Assembly (NCBI RefSeq): GCF_000717055.1
Contig: NZ_JNXI01000019.1
Coordinates: 124,001 to 188,000 of the forward strand
From: Streptomyces iakyrus
GTDB taxonomy: Bacteria; Actinomycetota; Actinomycetes; Streptomycetales; Streptomycetaceae
Length of the DNA stretch: 64,000 bases
Direction of reading: 5' to 3'
This document shows positions 28,761 through 38,000 of the stretch, in pieces. How positions within the stretch are numbered: position 1 is the stretch's first letter; each line of letters starts with the position of its first letter. The notes under the pieces were generated by a model, which was not told the origin of the DNA, searched no databases, and was given only the letters and a program-made list of their open reading frames with translations. The position numbers were made by a program, and so were the translations under genes.

Positions 28761-30569
28761 TCACGCGTCCTCGGCCAGTTCCAGCCAGCGCATCTCCAGC
28801 TCCTCGCGCTGACCGGCCAACTCCCGCAGCTCGGCGTCCAGTTCGGCCACCTTCGCGAAGTCCGTGGCGTTTTCGGCGATGTGGGCGTGGAGCTTCGTCT
28901 CCTTCTCGGAGACCTTGTCGAGCTGCCGCTCGATCTTCTGGAGCTCCTTCTTGGCGGCGCGCTGGTCGGCCGCGCTCTTCTCCGGGGCGGCGGACTGCTG
29001 CGCGGCGGCGGGGGCCGAGGCGGCCGCGGCCTCCTCCATGCGCTGCCTGCGCTCCAGGTACTCGTCGATGCCGCGCGGCAGCATCCGCAGGGCCCCGTCG
29101 CCGAGCAGCGCGAACACCCGGTCGGTGGTGCGCTCGATGAAGAACCGGTCGTGGGAGATGACGATCATCGAGCCGGGCCAGCCGTCGAGCACGTCCTCCA
29201 GCTGGGTCAGCGTCTCGATGTCGAGGTCGTTGGTGGGCTCGTCGAGGAAGAGGACGTTGGGCTCGTCCATGAGCAGGCGCAGCAGCTGGAGCCTGCGGCG
29301 CTCACCGCCGGACAGGTCACCGACGGGCGTCCACTGCTTCTCCTTGCCGAAGCCGAACGTCTCGCACAGCTGCCCGGCCGTCATCTCGCGTCCCTTGCCG
29401 AGGTCGACGCGCTCGCGCACCTGCTGCACGGCCTCCAGCACCCGCGTGGCCGGGTCGAGTTCGGCGACCTCCTGGGAGAGGTAGGCCAGCTTCACCGTCT
29501 TGCCGACGCGGACGCGCCCGCCGACGGGCTGGGTCTCGCCGTCGGACCGGGCGGCCTCGGCCATGGCCCGCAGCAGGGACGTCTTTCCGGCGCCGTTGAC
29601 CCCGACGAGGCCGATCCGGTCGCCGGGCCCGAGCTGCCAGGTGACGTGCTTGAGGAGGACCTTGGGGCCCGCCTGGACGGTGATGTCCTCCAGGTCGAAC
29701 ACGGTCTTGCCGAGCCGGGTGGAGGCGAACTTCATCAGCTCGCTGCTGTCCCGGGGCGGCGGCACGTCCGCGATGAGCTCGTTGGCGGCCTCGACGCGGA
29801 AGCGCGGCTTGGACGTCCGGGCGGGCGCCCCGCGGCGCAGCCAGGCCAGCTCCTTGCGGACGAGGTTCTGCCGCTTGGCCTCCTCGGTGGCGGCGATGCG
29901 CTCGCGCTCGGCCCTGGCGAAGACGTAGTCGGAGTAGCCGCCTTCGTACTCGTAGACCGCGCCGCGCTGGACGTCCCACATACGCGTGCACACCTGGTCG
30001 AGGAACCACCGGTCGTGGGTCACGCACACCAGCGCCGACCTGCGGTTCTGCAGATGCCGGGCGAGCCAGGCGATGCCCTCGACGTCGAGGTGGTTGGTGG
30101 GCTCGTCCAGGACGAGCAGGTCCTGCTCCTCGATGAGCAGCTTGGCCAGGGCGATCCGGCGCCGCTCACCGCCGGAGAGCGGGCCGATGACGGTGTCGAG
30201 GCCCTTGGGGAACCCCGGCAGGTCGAGCCCTCCGAACAGGCCGGTCAGGACGTCCCTGACCTTGGCGTCGCCCGCCCACTCGTGGTCGGCCATGTCGCCG
30301 ATGACCTCGTGGCGGACGGTGGCCGCGGGGTCGAGGGAGTCGTGCTGCGTGAGCACGCCGAGGCGGAGCCCGCCCGAGTGCGTGACGCGCCCGGTGTCGG
30401 CGTCCTCCTGCTTGGCGAGCATGCGGATGAGCGTGGTCTTGCCGTCGCCGTTGCGGCCCACGACACCGACGCGGTCCCCTTCGGAGACGCCGAGGGAGAC
30501 GCCGTCGAGCAGGGCGCGGGTGCCGTACACCTTGCTGACGTTCTCGACATTGACCAGGTTGACGGCCAT
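28761..30569 (-). CDS. ABC-F family ATPase
   Basis: A 602-residue soluble protein with two ATPase domains and no membrane segments. Domain 1 has GRNGDGKTT, LSGGERRRIALAKLL and VLDEPTNHL; domain 2 has GVNGAGKTS, LSGGERRRLQLLRLL and LDEPTNDL. The charged inter-domain linker and C-terminal coiled coil (KELQKIERQLDKVSEKETK) are those of ABC-F proteins (Uup/EttA-like), which act on the ribosome rather than in transport. The ATG at 30569 follows AGGAGAG; the longer frame to 30917 runs over the neighbouring gene. Whether it protects against an antibiotic cannot be told. Confidence 0.93.
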   Translation of the reverse strand: MAVNLVNVENVSKVYGTRALLDGVSLGVSEGDRVGVVGRNGDGKTTLIRMLAKQEDADTGRVTHSGGLRLGVLTQHDSLDPAATVRHEVIGDMADHEWAGDAKVRDVLTGLFGGLDLPGFPKGLDTVIGPLSGGERRRIALAKLLIEEQDLLVLDEPTNHLDVEGIAWLARHLQNRRSALVCVTHDRWFLDQVCTRMWDVQRGAVYEYEGGYSDYVFARAERERIAATEEAKRQNLVRKELAWLRRGAPARTSKPRFRVEAANELIADVPPPRDSSELMKFASTRLGKTVFDLEDITVQAGPKVLLKHVTWQLGPGDRIGLVGVNGAGKTSLLRAMAEAARSDGETQPVGGRVRVGKTVKLAYLSQEVAELDPATRVLEAVQQVRERVDLGKGREMTAGQLCETFGFGKEKQWTPVGDLSGGERRRLQLLRLLMDEPNVLFLDEPTNDLDIETLTQLEDVLDGWPGSMIVISHDRFFIERTTDRVFALLGDGALRMLPRGIDEYLERRQRMEEAAAASAPAAAQQSAAPEKSAADQRAAKKELQKIERQLDKVSEKETKLHAHIAENATDFAKVAELDAELRELAGQREELEMRWLELAEDA

Positions 30570-30639
30570 TACTCTCCTGCCAAGGGGGATGGATCGACCC
30601 CCAGGGTAGTCGCGCGTGGGGGTGCTCCGGCCGGGGCGG

Positions 30640-31854
30640 TCAGACGCCGCCCGCGGCTTCCCGGCGGCGCTGGTAGCGCCACACGTCGTGCAGCCGCTCG
30701 TCGTCGCGCAGTTCCTCGGCCACAGGCCCGATCCGGTGCTCGGCCTCCACGCAGCGCGGGTCGTCGCGGTAGGCCAGGCCGGAGACGGCGCCGATGCGGA
30801 TCTCCTGCCGCTCGTCGTGGGTGAGAGCGACCAGCACATCCCCCACCTCGGGCTCGCTCCCCCGGTGGTGCCCGAGCCAGTGGCACACCGCCTCGCGTAC
30901 GCCGGGGTCCTCGTCATGGGCCAGGTCGAGCACGGCGGTGAGGCTCTCGGGGCGGTGCACGGTCTGCGGCACCAGTGCGCGCACCCCCGGGTCCGGGTGG
31001 GTGAGGTACGACAGCCCGACGGCCTCGATCTCCGGGGCGCTGTCGTGGGTCATCGCGTGCAGGAGAACCGCCAGCACCTGCGCGTCCTCCTCCTGTTCCG
31101 CCCACGGCACGAGCTCACGCCCCCGTTCCCAGAACGGCTGGCTTCCCTTGACGAAGTCTCCGAGGATCAGGGACAGCAGGAGGTCGGCGGCGAGCAGGCG
31201 GTGGGTCCGGTCGGGATGGTTGAGCAGGTCCCGGCTCCACAGCCAGGTCTCCTCGTCGGTCCGCCGGCCGAGCGTGAAGACGACGTCGCACCACACGACG
31301 TGGTCCCGGTCGGGGTGGGCGAGGGCCCGGGCGACCAGTTCGTCGAAGGGGGTGCGGATGCCGTAGAGGGCCTCCATGGACGTGAGGACGGCCCGGTGCT
31401 CGTCGCGCACGGTCACGGGGCCGAGCGTGAGCTGCTCGCACCACCAGCCGACCTCGTCGTCCACGGCCCGGATCCGCTCGACGGGCCCGGTGAGGCCGGT
31501 GAGGCGGCGCAGTCCGGCCTCGGCGCCCGCCTCCGACCAGCGCCTGGCCCGGTCCAGCAGTCCGGCGCGCGCCGGTGCCGGGAGCGGGATCCGGCTGGTG
31601 GCGAGCGTGTAGGTCATGTGGTGTGACCCGCCGTCCACCGCCCGCAGCAGCGGCGTGCTCCCGTCGGGCAGCGGGCGCAGGGGGTCGGCTCCGGCCTGGA
31701 GCAGCGCTTCGGCGACGGGTTCGTCGTACGCCGCCACCGCGAGGCACAGGACCGGGAGGCCGTCGGCGAGGGTGTCTGGGTCGGCCCCGGACTCCAGCAG
31801 TGCCCTGACCTCGTCCGCGTCCCCGCGCCGTACCGCCGCGACCAGTTCCCGCAC
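30640..31854 (-). CDS. Ankyrin/HEAT-repeat protein
   Basis: 404 residues. The N-terminal 80 contain two to three ankyrin repeats (VRRGDADEVRALLESGADPD, AEALLQAGADPL, DGSTPLLRAVD). The rest looks like HEAT-type helical repeats (HPDPGVRALVPQTV, DEDPGVREAVCHWLGHH, DERQEIRIGAVSGLAYRDDP). No catalytic or membrane features are seen. The start is a GTG. It probably binds proteins; function unknown. It lies between ispE and the ABC-F gene on the same strand. Confidence 0.85.
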   Translation of the reverse strand: MRELVAAVRRGDADEVRALLESGADPDTLADGLPVLCLAVAAYDEPVAEALLQAGADPLRPLPDGSTPLLRAVDGGSHHMTYTLATSRIPLPAPARAGLLDRARRWSEAGAEAGLRRLTGLTGPVERIRAVDDEVGWWCEQLTLGPVTVRDEHRAVLTSMEALYGIRTPFDELVARALAHPDRDHVVWCDVVFTLGRRTDEETWLWSRDLLNHPDRTHRLLAADLLLSLILGDFVKGSQPFWERGRELVPWAEQEEDAQVLAVLLHAMTHDSAPEIEAVGLSYLTHPDPGVRALVPQTVHRPESLTAVLDLAHDEDPGVREAVCHWLGHHRGSEPEVGDVLVALTHDERQEIRIGAVSGLAYRDDPRCVEAEHRIGPVAEELRDDERLHDVWRYQRRREAAGGV

Positions 31855-31918
31855 GCCTGCGCCCCCTCGTGAAACAACTGAGGGAGCCTAGACGCCCGGC
31901 CGCGGCCGCGGCACGTGA

Positions 31919-32818
31919 TTAACGCCCGGCGATCGTCGCCCCGGGCGCCGGGCCCGAGGCCGTACGCACCGTCCGGCACGTCCCGGACGCGAGCAGGGCC
32001 TGTGCCACCGCGGCCGCCGACTCCGGGTCGCGTACCAGGAACGCGGTGGTCGGGCCGGAGCCCGAGACGAGCGCGGTGAGGGCACCGGCGGCCCGCCCCG
32101 CGGCCAGGGTGCCGGCGAGTTCGGGGAGGAGCGACAGGGCCGCGGGCTGGAGGTCGTTGGAGACGGCGGCGGCGAGCGCGTCCGGGTCGCCCTTGGCGAG
32201 GGCGGCGAGGAGTTCCTGGGAGGCGACGGGCTCGGGGATGTCCGTGCCCTCGCCGAGCCGGTCGAACTCGCGGAAGACCGCGGGGGTGGACAGGCCCCGC
32301 CCGGCCATCGCGAACACCCAGTGGAAGGTGCCGCCGACCTCCAGGGGCGTCAGCTGCTCGCCCCGCCCGATGCCGAGGGCCGCCCCGCCGACCAGGCTGA
32401 ACGGCACGTCGCTGCCCAGCTCGGCGCAGATCTCCAGGAGTTCCTCGCGGGAGGCGCCGGTCTGCCACAGCGCGTCGCAGGCCACCAGGGCGCCGGCGCC
32501 GTCCGCGCTGCCGCCCGCCATGCCGCCGGCGACGGGGATGTCCTTGGCGATGTGGAGGTGGACGCCGGGGCTGCGGCCGTACCGTTCGGCGAGCGCCACG
32601 GCGGCCCGTGCCGCCAGGTTCGTGCGGTCCAGGGGGACCTGGTCGGCGTCCGGGCCGTCGCAGGTGACGCGGAGCTCGTCGGCCGGGGTGACGGTGATCT
32701 CGTCGTAGAGGCCGACCGCGAGGAAGACGTTGGCCAGGTCGTGGAAGCCGTCGGGGCGGGCGGCGCCGACCGCCAGCTGGACGTTGACCTTGGCCGGGAC
32801 ACGGACCGTGACGCTCAC
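31919..32818 (-). CDS. ispE: 4-diphosphocytidyl-2-C-methyl-D-erythritol kinase
   Basis: The fourth enzyme of the MEP pathway to isoprenoids, an ATP-dependent kinase of the GHMP fold. The 299-residue protein begins [14 protein letters not shown] and has the ATP loop [20 protein letters not shown] and a C-terminal [12 protein letters not shown]. The GTG start (32818) overlaps the rsmA stop by 4 bases and follows AAGGAG. The order rpfB-rsmA-ispE is conserved across actinobacteria. Confidence 0.96.
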   Translation of the reverse strand: MSVTVRVPAKVNVQLAVGAARPDGFHDLANVFLAVGLYDEITVTPADELRVTCDGPDADQVPLDRTNLAARAAVALAERYGRSPGVHLHIAKDIPVAGGMAGGSADGAGALVACDALWQTGASREELLEICAELGSDVPFSLVGGAALGIGRGEQLTPLEVGGTFHWVFAMAGRGLSTPAVFREFDRLGEGTDIPEPVASQELLAALAKGDPDALAAAVSNDLQPAALSLLPELAGTLAAGRAAGALTALVSGSGPTTAFLVRDPESAAAVAQALLASGTCRTVRTASGPAPGATIAGR

Positions 32819-33705
32819 GCGGGCTCCTTCTCCTGGTGCCGGTCCGCCTTGTGCTCGGCGATCCGCGCGAACTCTTCCACGGTCAGCGACTCGCCCCGGG
32901 CCTGCGGCGAGACCCCGGCGGCGACGAGGGCCTCCTCGGCCGCGGCGGCGGATCCGGCCCAGCCGGAGAGCGCGGCCCGCAGCGTCTTGCGGCGCTGGGC
33001 GAACGCCGCGTCGACGACGGCGAACACCTCGCGCCGGGCGGCCGTCGTCTTCAGCGGCTCGCTCCGGCGGACCAGCGAGACCAGGCCGCTGTCGACGTTG
33101 GGCGCCGGCCAGAACACGTTCCGCCCGATGGCACCGGCGCGCTTGACCTCGGCATACCAGTTGGCCTTGACCGAGGGGACGCCGTAGACCTTCGAGCCGG
33201 GCGGCGCGGCGAGCCGGTCGGCGACCTCCGCCTGGACCATGACGAGGGTGCGCTCGATGGTCGGGAAGGTCTCCAGCATGTGCAGCAGGACCGGCACGGC
33301 CACGTTGTAGGGCAGGTTGGCGACCAGCGCGGTGGGCGCGGGGCCCGGCAGTTCGGTGACGTGCATGGCGTCCGAGTGGACCAGGGCGAACCGGTCGGCG
33401 CGCTCGGGCATGCGGGCCGTGATGGTCGCGGGCAGCGCACCGGCGAGCACGTCGTCGATCTCCACGGCCGTGACCCGGACGGCGGCCTCCAGCAGCGCGA
33501 GGGTGAGCGACCCGAGGCCCGGGCCGACCTCGACGACCACGTCGTCGGGGCGGACCTGTGCGGTGCGGACGATACGGCGGACGGTGTTCGCGTCGATCAC
33601 GAAGTTCTGTCCGCGTTGCTTGGTCGGGCGCACGCCGAGGGCCGCCGCGAGCTCGCGGACGTCGGCGGGGCCCAGGAGGGCGTCGGGGGTGGGGCTGCTG
33701 GTCAC
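32815..33705 (-). CDS. rsmA: 16S rRNA dimethyladenosine transferase (KsgA)
   Basis: It dimethylates two adjacent adenines in helix 45 of 16S rRNA, a late step of small-subunit assembly. The 296-residue protein has [17 protein letters not shown], the SAM loop [16 protein letters not shown] and the catalytic [12 protein letters not shown] place the start at GTG 33705 where the family begins. There is no ribosome site, but TACCCT lies 7 bases upstream, so the mRNA may be leaderless. Confidence 0.94.
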   Translation of the reverse strand: MTSSPTPDALLGPADVRELAAALGVRPTKQRGQNFVIDANTVRRIVRTAQVRPDDVVVEVGPGLGSLTLALLEAAVRVTAVEIDDVLAGALPATITARMPERADRFALVHSDAMHVTELPGPAPTALVANLPYNVAVPVLLHMLETFPTIERTLVMVQAEVADRLAAPPGSKVYGVPSVKANWYAEVKRAGAIGRNVFWPAPNVDSGLVSLVRRSEPLKTTAARREVFAVVDAAFAQRRKTLRAALSGWAGSAAAAEEALVAAGVSPQARGESLTVEEFARIAEHKADRHQEKEPA

Positions 33706-33760
33706 GGGACAAGGGTACGGGGGTTCGGTTCCCCCCTCGTCCGCCTGCTCGTCCGCCCGC

Positions 33761-35257
33761 TCATCCGCCCAGCCGTGCCCCGCAGTGCGGCCAGGGGCTG
33801 GCTCCCTGCCGCACGTACAGCTTCTTCGCCCGGTACGTCTGTTCCGCCGCCGGGGCGTCCTGGGGGCGGCCACTGCCGCCGAGGGCCTGCCAGGTGCGGG
33901 TGTCGAACTGGTAGAGGCCGCCGTAGGTGCCCGAGGAGTCGACCGCGTCGGGCCGGCCGCCGGACTCGCAGGCCGCGAGGCCCTGCCAGTCGAGGTGGTC
34001 GGCGCCCTGCACGGAGGCGGGGCGCGGCTTGGTGCCGACCTTGACCACCTGCGGGCGCGGCTCGCGCACCACCTCGGACCTGATCCGGCGTGGCTTCTGC
34101 TTGACGCCGTTGACCGTGCGCAGGGAGTAGGTGACCCGGCGCAGGCCCGGTTCGCCCGGGCGCTCCACGACCTCCGTGCCGCGGAAGAGGTCCGGGTCCT
34201 CCGTGCGCCGCACCTGGAACGGGATCGCCTCCTCGCGGACCTCCTTGCCGCCGGTGATCCGCAGCACGGTCACGGTCTGCCCGTCGCGCGGGAAGCTCCC
34301 CTGCGGGACCGACGTGGTGTCCTGGCCGTGCAGGGTGATCCCGGCCTCCTCGACGGCCTCCCGTACGGTCGCGGCGTTGGTGCGCACGGTGCGGGCGCGG
34401 CCGTCCGCCATGATCGTGACCGTGCGTTCGGTCCGCACGTCCAGGGCGAGCCCTTCACGCCCGATGCGCCGGGAGCGCGACGCGGACACGTACGCGCCCT
34501 CCTGCCGCACGCCCAGCTGCCGCAGCGCCCCCTCCACCGTGTGGGCGGTCGTCCAGACCTCGCGCCGGTGCCCGTCGAGGGTGAGCCGCACGGGACGGGC
34601 GAAGTGCACGGCGACCTCGTCGCCGCTGCTGATCTCCGTGCCGGGCCCGGGCGCGACCACGTCATGGGCGCCCACCTCGACGCCCTCCTCCGCGAGCAGC
34701 TCGGTGACGTCGTCGGCGAAGGTGTGCAGGGTGCGCGCCTTGCCGTCGACGTTCAGCTCGATCGCCTTGTCCTTGGCGACGAACGCCGTGGTGCCGCCGG
34801 CCAGGAAGGCGACGACCAGGGCCTGCGGGAGGAGCCGCCGCATGGGGCTGTCCGGGCGCTCGGCGTAGCGCGCCTTGCGCCGGCGTGCGGATCTTCGGTG
34901 CGCGCCGGTGCGCGCCACGGCACGAGATCCGGCGTGCACACCCGGGCCCTGGCCCGGCCGCCCGACGGACCCGGGCGCCGGCCCGTCGTCCCGGGCACCC
35001 TGCCGGGGCAGCCCGGGCAGGGTCGGCGCCTCGTAGGCGGGCCGGTAGGTGTCCGCGTAGGTGTTCGCGTAGGCGCCGGGTGACCCGGGTGCCGCGGGCG
35101 TCCCGCAGCCGAGCGTCTCGGCGCTGTGCAGATCGACCGGCGGGGCGTGGAAGTCGCCGTACACCGGGTGGGCATAGGCCGGGCCACACGTCTCATACGT
35201 CTCGTAGGTCTCAGAAGTCCCGTACATGTCGTACGTTCCGTATCGGGAGTTGCTCAC
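33761..35257 (-). CDS. rpfB: Resuscitation-promoting factor RpfB-like
   Basis: A secreted or anchored muralytic enzyme that helps spores or dormant cells resume growth. The 498-residue protein has an unusual N-terminal cytoplasmic tail rich in Tyr, Pro and Thr ([17 protein letters not shown]), a membrane/signal segment ([20 protein letters not shown]), three DUF348 repeats, a G5-type segment and a C-terminal lytic transglycosylase-like Rpf domain ([13 protein letters not shown] with the catalytic Glu, then [14 protein letters not shown]). It lies between tatD and rsmA as in mycobacteria. GTG 35257 follows GGAG. Confidence 0.93.
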   Translation of the reverse strand: MSNSRYGTYDMYGTSETYETYETCGPAYAHPVYGDFHAPPVDLHSAETLGCGTPAAPGSPGAYANTYADTYRPAYEAPTLPGLPRQGARDDGPAPGSVGRPGQGPGVHAGSRAVARTGAHRRSARRRKARYAERPDSPMRRLLPQALVVAFLAGGTTAFVAKDKAIELNVDGKARTLHTFADDVTELLAEEGVEVGAHDVVAPGPGTEISSGDEVAVHFARPVRLTLDGHRREVWTTAHTVEGALRQLGVRQEGAYVSASRSRRIGREGLALDVRTERTVTIMADGRARTVRTNAATVREAVEEAGITLHGQDTTSVPQGSFPRDGQTVTVLRITGGKEVREEAIPFQVRRTEDPDLFRGTEVVERPGEPGLRRVTYSLRTVNGVKQKPRRIRSEVVREPRPQVVKVGTKPRPASVQGADHLDWQGLAACESGGRPDAVDSSGTYGGLYQFDTRTWQALGGSGRPQDAPAAEQTYRAKKLYVRQGASPWPHCGARLGG

Positions 35258-35312
35258 GCCGACACGCTCCAGGGGCCGGAGGGGTCCAGAGGGGTCCGGA
35301 TCGGGCCCCCAG

Positions 35313-35341
35313 AACCTAGCGGAGCGTTCGTCACTCTCCAA
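35313..35341 (-). promoter_or_regulatory. Vegetative-type promoter of rpfB
   Basis: On the minus strand TTGGAG (35336-35341) and TAGGTT (35313-35318) are 17 bases apart, close to the main sigma factor consensus. About 50 bases of leader precede the GTG start, so rpfB-rsmA-ispE can be expressed separately from tatD. Confidence 0.55.
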
Positions 35342-35375
35342 AGCGACGCGGCTACGCACAGTAGTGCGGCCGGTG

Positions 35376-36266
35376 TCAGTACCCGAAGGCGCGTGCGGTG
35401 TTGGCGCCGAGCGCCGTGGCGAGGGTGTCCTCGTCGATGCCGCGCACCCCGGCCATGGCGCGCACGGTGACCGGCACGAGGTACGGGGCGTTGGGCCGCC
35501 CGCGGTAGGGCGCCGGGGTGAGGAAGGGCGCGTCCGTCTCGACGAGGAGGAGCTCCAGCGGGGCCACGGCCACCGCGTCCCGCAGATTCTGGGCGTTCTT
35601 GAAGGTGACGTTGCCGGCGAAGGACATGAAGTAGCCCGCGCTCGCGCAGATCTCCGCCATCTCGGCGTCGCCGGAGTAGCAGTGGAAGACGGTCCGCTCG
35701 GGGGCGCCCTCCTCCTTCAGCACGCGCAGGACGTCGGCGTGGGCCTCGCGGTCGTGGATGACCAGGGCCTTGCCGTGGCGCTTGGCGATCTCGATGTGGG
35801 CGCGGAAGGACAGCTCCTGCGCGTCCTTGCCCTCGGGCCCGGTGCGGAAGTAGTCGAGGCCGGTCTCACCGACGCCCTTGACCTGGGGCAATGCGGCGAG
35901 CCGGTCGATCTCGGCGAGCGCTTCGTCCAGCGCCGCCCGGCCGCCGGCCTCGCGGGCGCCCTGCCGCGACCAGCCGTCGGGGTCGCCGTGCACGATCCGG
36001 GGTGCCTCGTTCGGGTGCAGGGCGACCGTGGCGTGGACGGCGTCGTGGGCCGCCGCGGTCTCGGCCGCCCACCGGGAGCCCTTGAGGTCGCAGCCGACCT
36101 GCACGACCGTCGTCACTCCGACCGACGCCGCCTTCGCCAGTGCCTCCTCGACCGTGCCGGACTGCATGTCCAGGTGGGTGTGGGAGTCGGCGACCGGGAC
36201 CCGGAGGGGCTCCGGGAGGGGCGGGGCCGCGTTCTTGTCCTGGCGGCCGGAGTCGTTCGAAGGCAT
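35376..36266 (-). CDS. tatD: TatD-family metal-dependent DNase
   Basis: 296 residues of an amidohydrolase TIM barrel. Metal-binding motifs are DSHTHLDM at the N-terminus, GETGLDYFR, VIHDREAH, FHCYSGDAEMA and the late ETDAPFLTP. TatD proteins are 3'-5' exonucleases acting in DNA repair and tRNA quality control. It heads the conserved tatD-rpfB-rsmA-ispE group. Confidence 0.94.
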   Translation of the reverse strand: MPSNDSGRQDKNAAPPLPEPLRVPVADSHTHLDMQSGTVEEALAKAASVGVTTVVQVGCDLKGSRWAAETAAAHDAVHATVALHPNEAPRIVHGDPDGWSRQGAREAGGRAALDEALAEIDRLAALPQVKGVGETGLDYFRTGPEGKDAQELSFRAHIEIAKRHGKALVIHDREAHADVLRVLKEEGAPERTVFHCYSGDAEMAEICASAGYFMSFAGNVTFKNAQNLRDAVAVAPLELLLVETDAPFLTPAPYRGRPNAPYLVPVTVRAMAGVRGIDEDTLATALGANTARAFGY

Positions 36267-36345
36267 GCCCCGATCCTACGAAAGAGGTACGCCCTCCCCG
36301 ATGGGGGAGGACCGGGGAGGGCGTCGGACAAGGCGGCCGGACGGG

Positions 36346-36756
36346 TCAGCTCGCCTTGCGCTGGAAGGGGTGCAGCAGGTCGGACAGGTGCCAGTGGTGG
36401 TGCTCGCGCCCCTCGCCGTCGGCCGGCGGCGCGGGCACTTCCACGGGCCCGGCGGGCGGCGGCACCCGGGAGGGCCGGTGCGCCGCGTCGCGCGCCGACG
36501 CGACCCGCCCGGGCCGCATGATCCGCACGACGTGGCTGTCGCAGTGGTGGCACTCGGGCTTGCTCAACGGGGAGGGCACGACCTTGCCGTCCGCGACGTA
36601 GAGGACGAACTCGTGACCCGCGGCGTCCGTATGGTGCTCTATCTCGTACGACTGCTCCCAGCCGTGCCCGCACCGCATGCATGCGAACGAGTAGGACTCG
36701 TTGACGACTGCGCTCGCACCGGCGCGGAGCCCGGTCTGCCCTGCGATCTCACTCAT
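36346..36756 (-). CDS. Zinc-ribbon protein of unknown function
   Basis: 136 residues with two metal knuckles, CMRCGHGW at about residue 28 and CHHCDS near residue 70, as in small zinc ribbons. A Pro-rich linker and a C-terminal HHHWHLSDLLHPFQRK follow. ATG 36756 with AGGAG upstream is chosen; the longer frame is not coding. It may bind nucleic acid; function unknown. Confidence 0.8.
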   Translation of the reverse strand: MSEIAGQTGLRAGASAVVNESYSFACMRCGHGWEQSYEIEHHTDAAGHEFVLYVADGKVVPSPLSKPECHHCDSHVVRIMRPGRVASARDAAHRPSRVPPPAGPVEVPAPPADGEGREHHHWHLSDLLHPFQRKAS

Positions 36757-36950
36757 GCCAGCTCCTGTTCCGCTGTGGCGTGAGGACGATTCCGTCCCCG
36801 CAACCCAGTGGACTCCTCGGCCGGACCGATGGCAGCAGACCTGTCGACTGTTGGCCCCGATTTGGGCGTCCCTTGCCGTTGCACCCCTTGCGCTTTGCCC
36901 ACCCATGGGGCGCACGCTCAAACGACATGCGCCCTGCTCAGAGGGTGTTC

Positions 36951-37012
36951 AACGCCCCCTTTAGGGGCGCGGGGAACTGCGCGATCGACCACACACCACC
37001 CGCACCCCGCGA
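36951..37012. repeat. Dispersed Streptomyces repeat element
   Basis: CGCCCCCTTTAGGGGCGCGG followed by GGAACTGCGCGA is a segment I recognise from many Streptomyces intergenic regions. Its core is a palindrome, CGCCCC (36953-36958) with GGGGCG (36964-36969). Here it lies just past the end of rsmI in a 280-base gap and could end that transcript. Confidence 0.65.
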
Positions 37013-37040
37013 AGCACCTGGAGCCCCACCCCGAACCCGG

Positions 37041-37889
37041 TCAGGGAGCGGCATTCTTCGCAGCGACCACGGCGTCAAAAACAACCCTCTTCGGCACACC
37101 CGCCTCCACCGCCACCGCGGCGATCGCCTCCTTGCGCCGCTCCCCCGCTTCCTCCCGCACCCGGACCCGCCGCACCAGCTCCTCGGGACCGACCTCCTCG
37201 GGCCCCTTCTCCGGCGCGCCCTCGACCACGACCGTGATCTCCCCGCGCACCCCCTCCGCGGCCCACGCGGCCAGCTCCCCGAGCCCGCCACGCCGCACCT
37301 CCTCGTACGTCTTGGTCAGCTCACGGCACACCGCGGCCCGCCGCTCCGCCCCGAACACCTCGGCCATCGCCGCCAGCGTGTCGTCGAGCCGGTGGGGAGC
37401 CTCGAAGTAGACGAGCGTCCGCCGCTCCCCGGCGACCTCCCGCAGCCGCCCCAGCCGCTCCCCCGCCTTGCGCGGCAGGAACCCCTCGAAGCAGAACCGG
37501 TCGACCGGCAGTCCGGACAGCGCGAGCGCGGTGAGCACCGCGGACGGTCCGGGCACGGCGGTGACCCGCACGTCCCGCTCGACCGCGGCGGCGACCAGCC
37601 GGTACCCCGGGTCGGACACGGACGGCATCCCCGCGTCCGTGACCAGCAGCACCCGCGACCCGCCCACCAGCTCCTCGACCAGCTCCGGCGTCCGGGCGGA
37701 CTCGTTGCCCTCGAAGTACGACACGACCCGCCCCTTGGGCATGACGCCGAGCGCCTGGGTCAGCCGGCGCAGCCGCCGCGTGTCCTCGGCGGCGATCACA
37801 TCGGCTCCGGCCAGTTCCTCGGCGAGCCGGGGCGGGGCGTCCGCGATGTCGCCGATGGGGGTGCCTGCGAGTACGAGGGTTCCGATCAC
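37041..37889 (-). CDS. rsmI: 16S rRNA 2'-O-methyltransferase RsmI
   Basis: It methylates the ribose of C1402 in 16S rRNA. The 282-residue protein begins GTLVLAGTPIGDIADAPPR and has AAEDTRRLRRL, VTDAGMPSVSDPG and VPGPSAVLTALALSGLP, which are RsmI/SAM hallmarks. GTG 37889 is chosen because GGAGG lies close upstream within a tandem repeat. Divergent from pmt, an arrangement also seen in mycobacteria. Confidence 0.94.
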   Translation of the reverse strand: MIGTLVLAGTPIGDIADAPPRLAEELAGADVIAAEDTRRLRRLTQALGVMPKGRVVSYFEGNESARTPELVEELVGGSRVLLVTDAGMPSVSDPGYRLVAAAVERDVRVTAVPGPSAVLTALALSGLPVDRFCFEGFLPRKAGERLGRLREVAGERRTLVYFEAPHRLDDTLAAMAEVFGAERRAAVCRELTKTYEEVRRGGLGELAAWAAEGVRGEITVVVEGAPEKGPEEVGPEELVRRVRVREEAGERRKEAIAAVAVEAGVPKRVVFDAVVAAKNAAP

Positions 37890-37896
37890 GCCTCCA

Positions 37897-37948
37897 TCCT
37901 CCCAGGGGCGGCGGACGCGGACTCCTCCCAGGGGCGGAGGATGCGGAC
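37897..37948. repeat. 26-bp tandem duplication ahead of rsmI
   Basis: Two back-to-back 26-base units (37897-37922 and 37923-37948) differ at only two positions. Each carries TCCTCCC, which on the minus strand gives a GGGAGGA ribosome-site-like sequence, so the duplication alters the rsmI leader. Confidence 0.85.
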
Positions 37949-38000
37949 GCATACCGGCCATGCACGGGACTCACACAGAACGGTTCCCTACGATGGCGCG

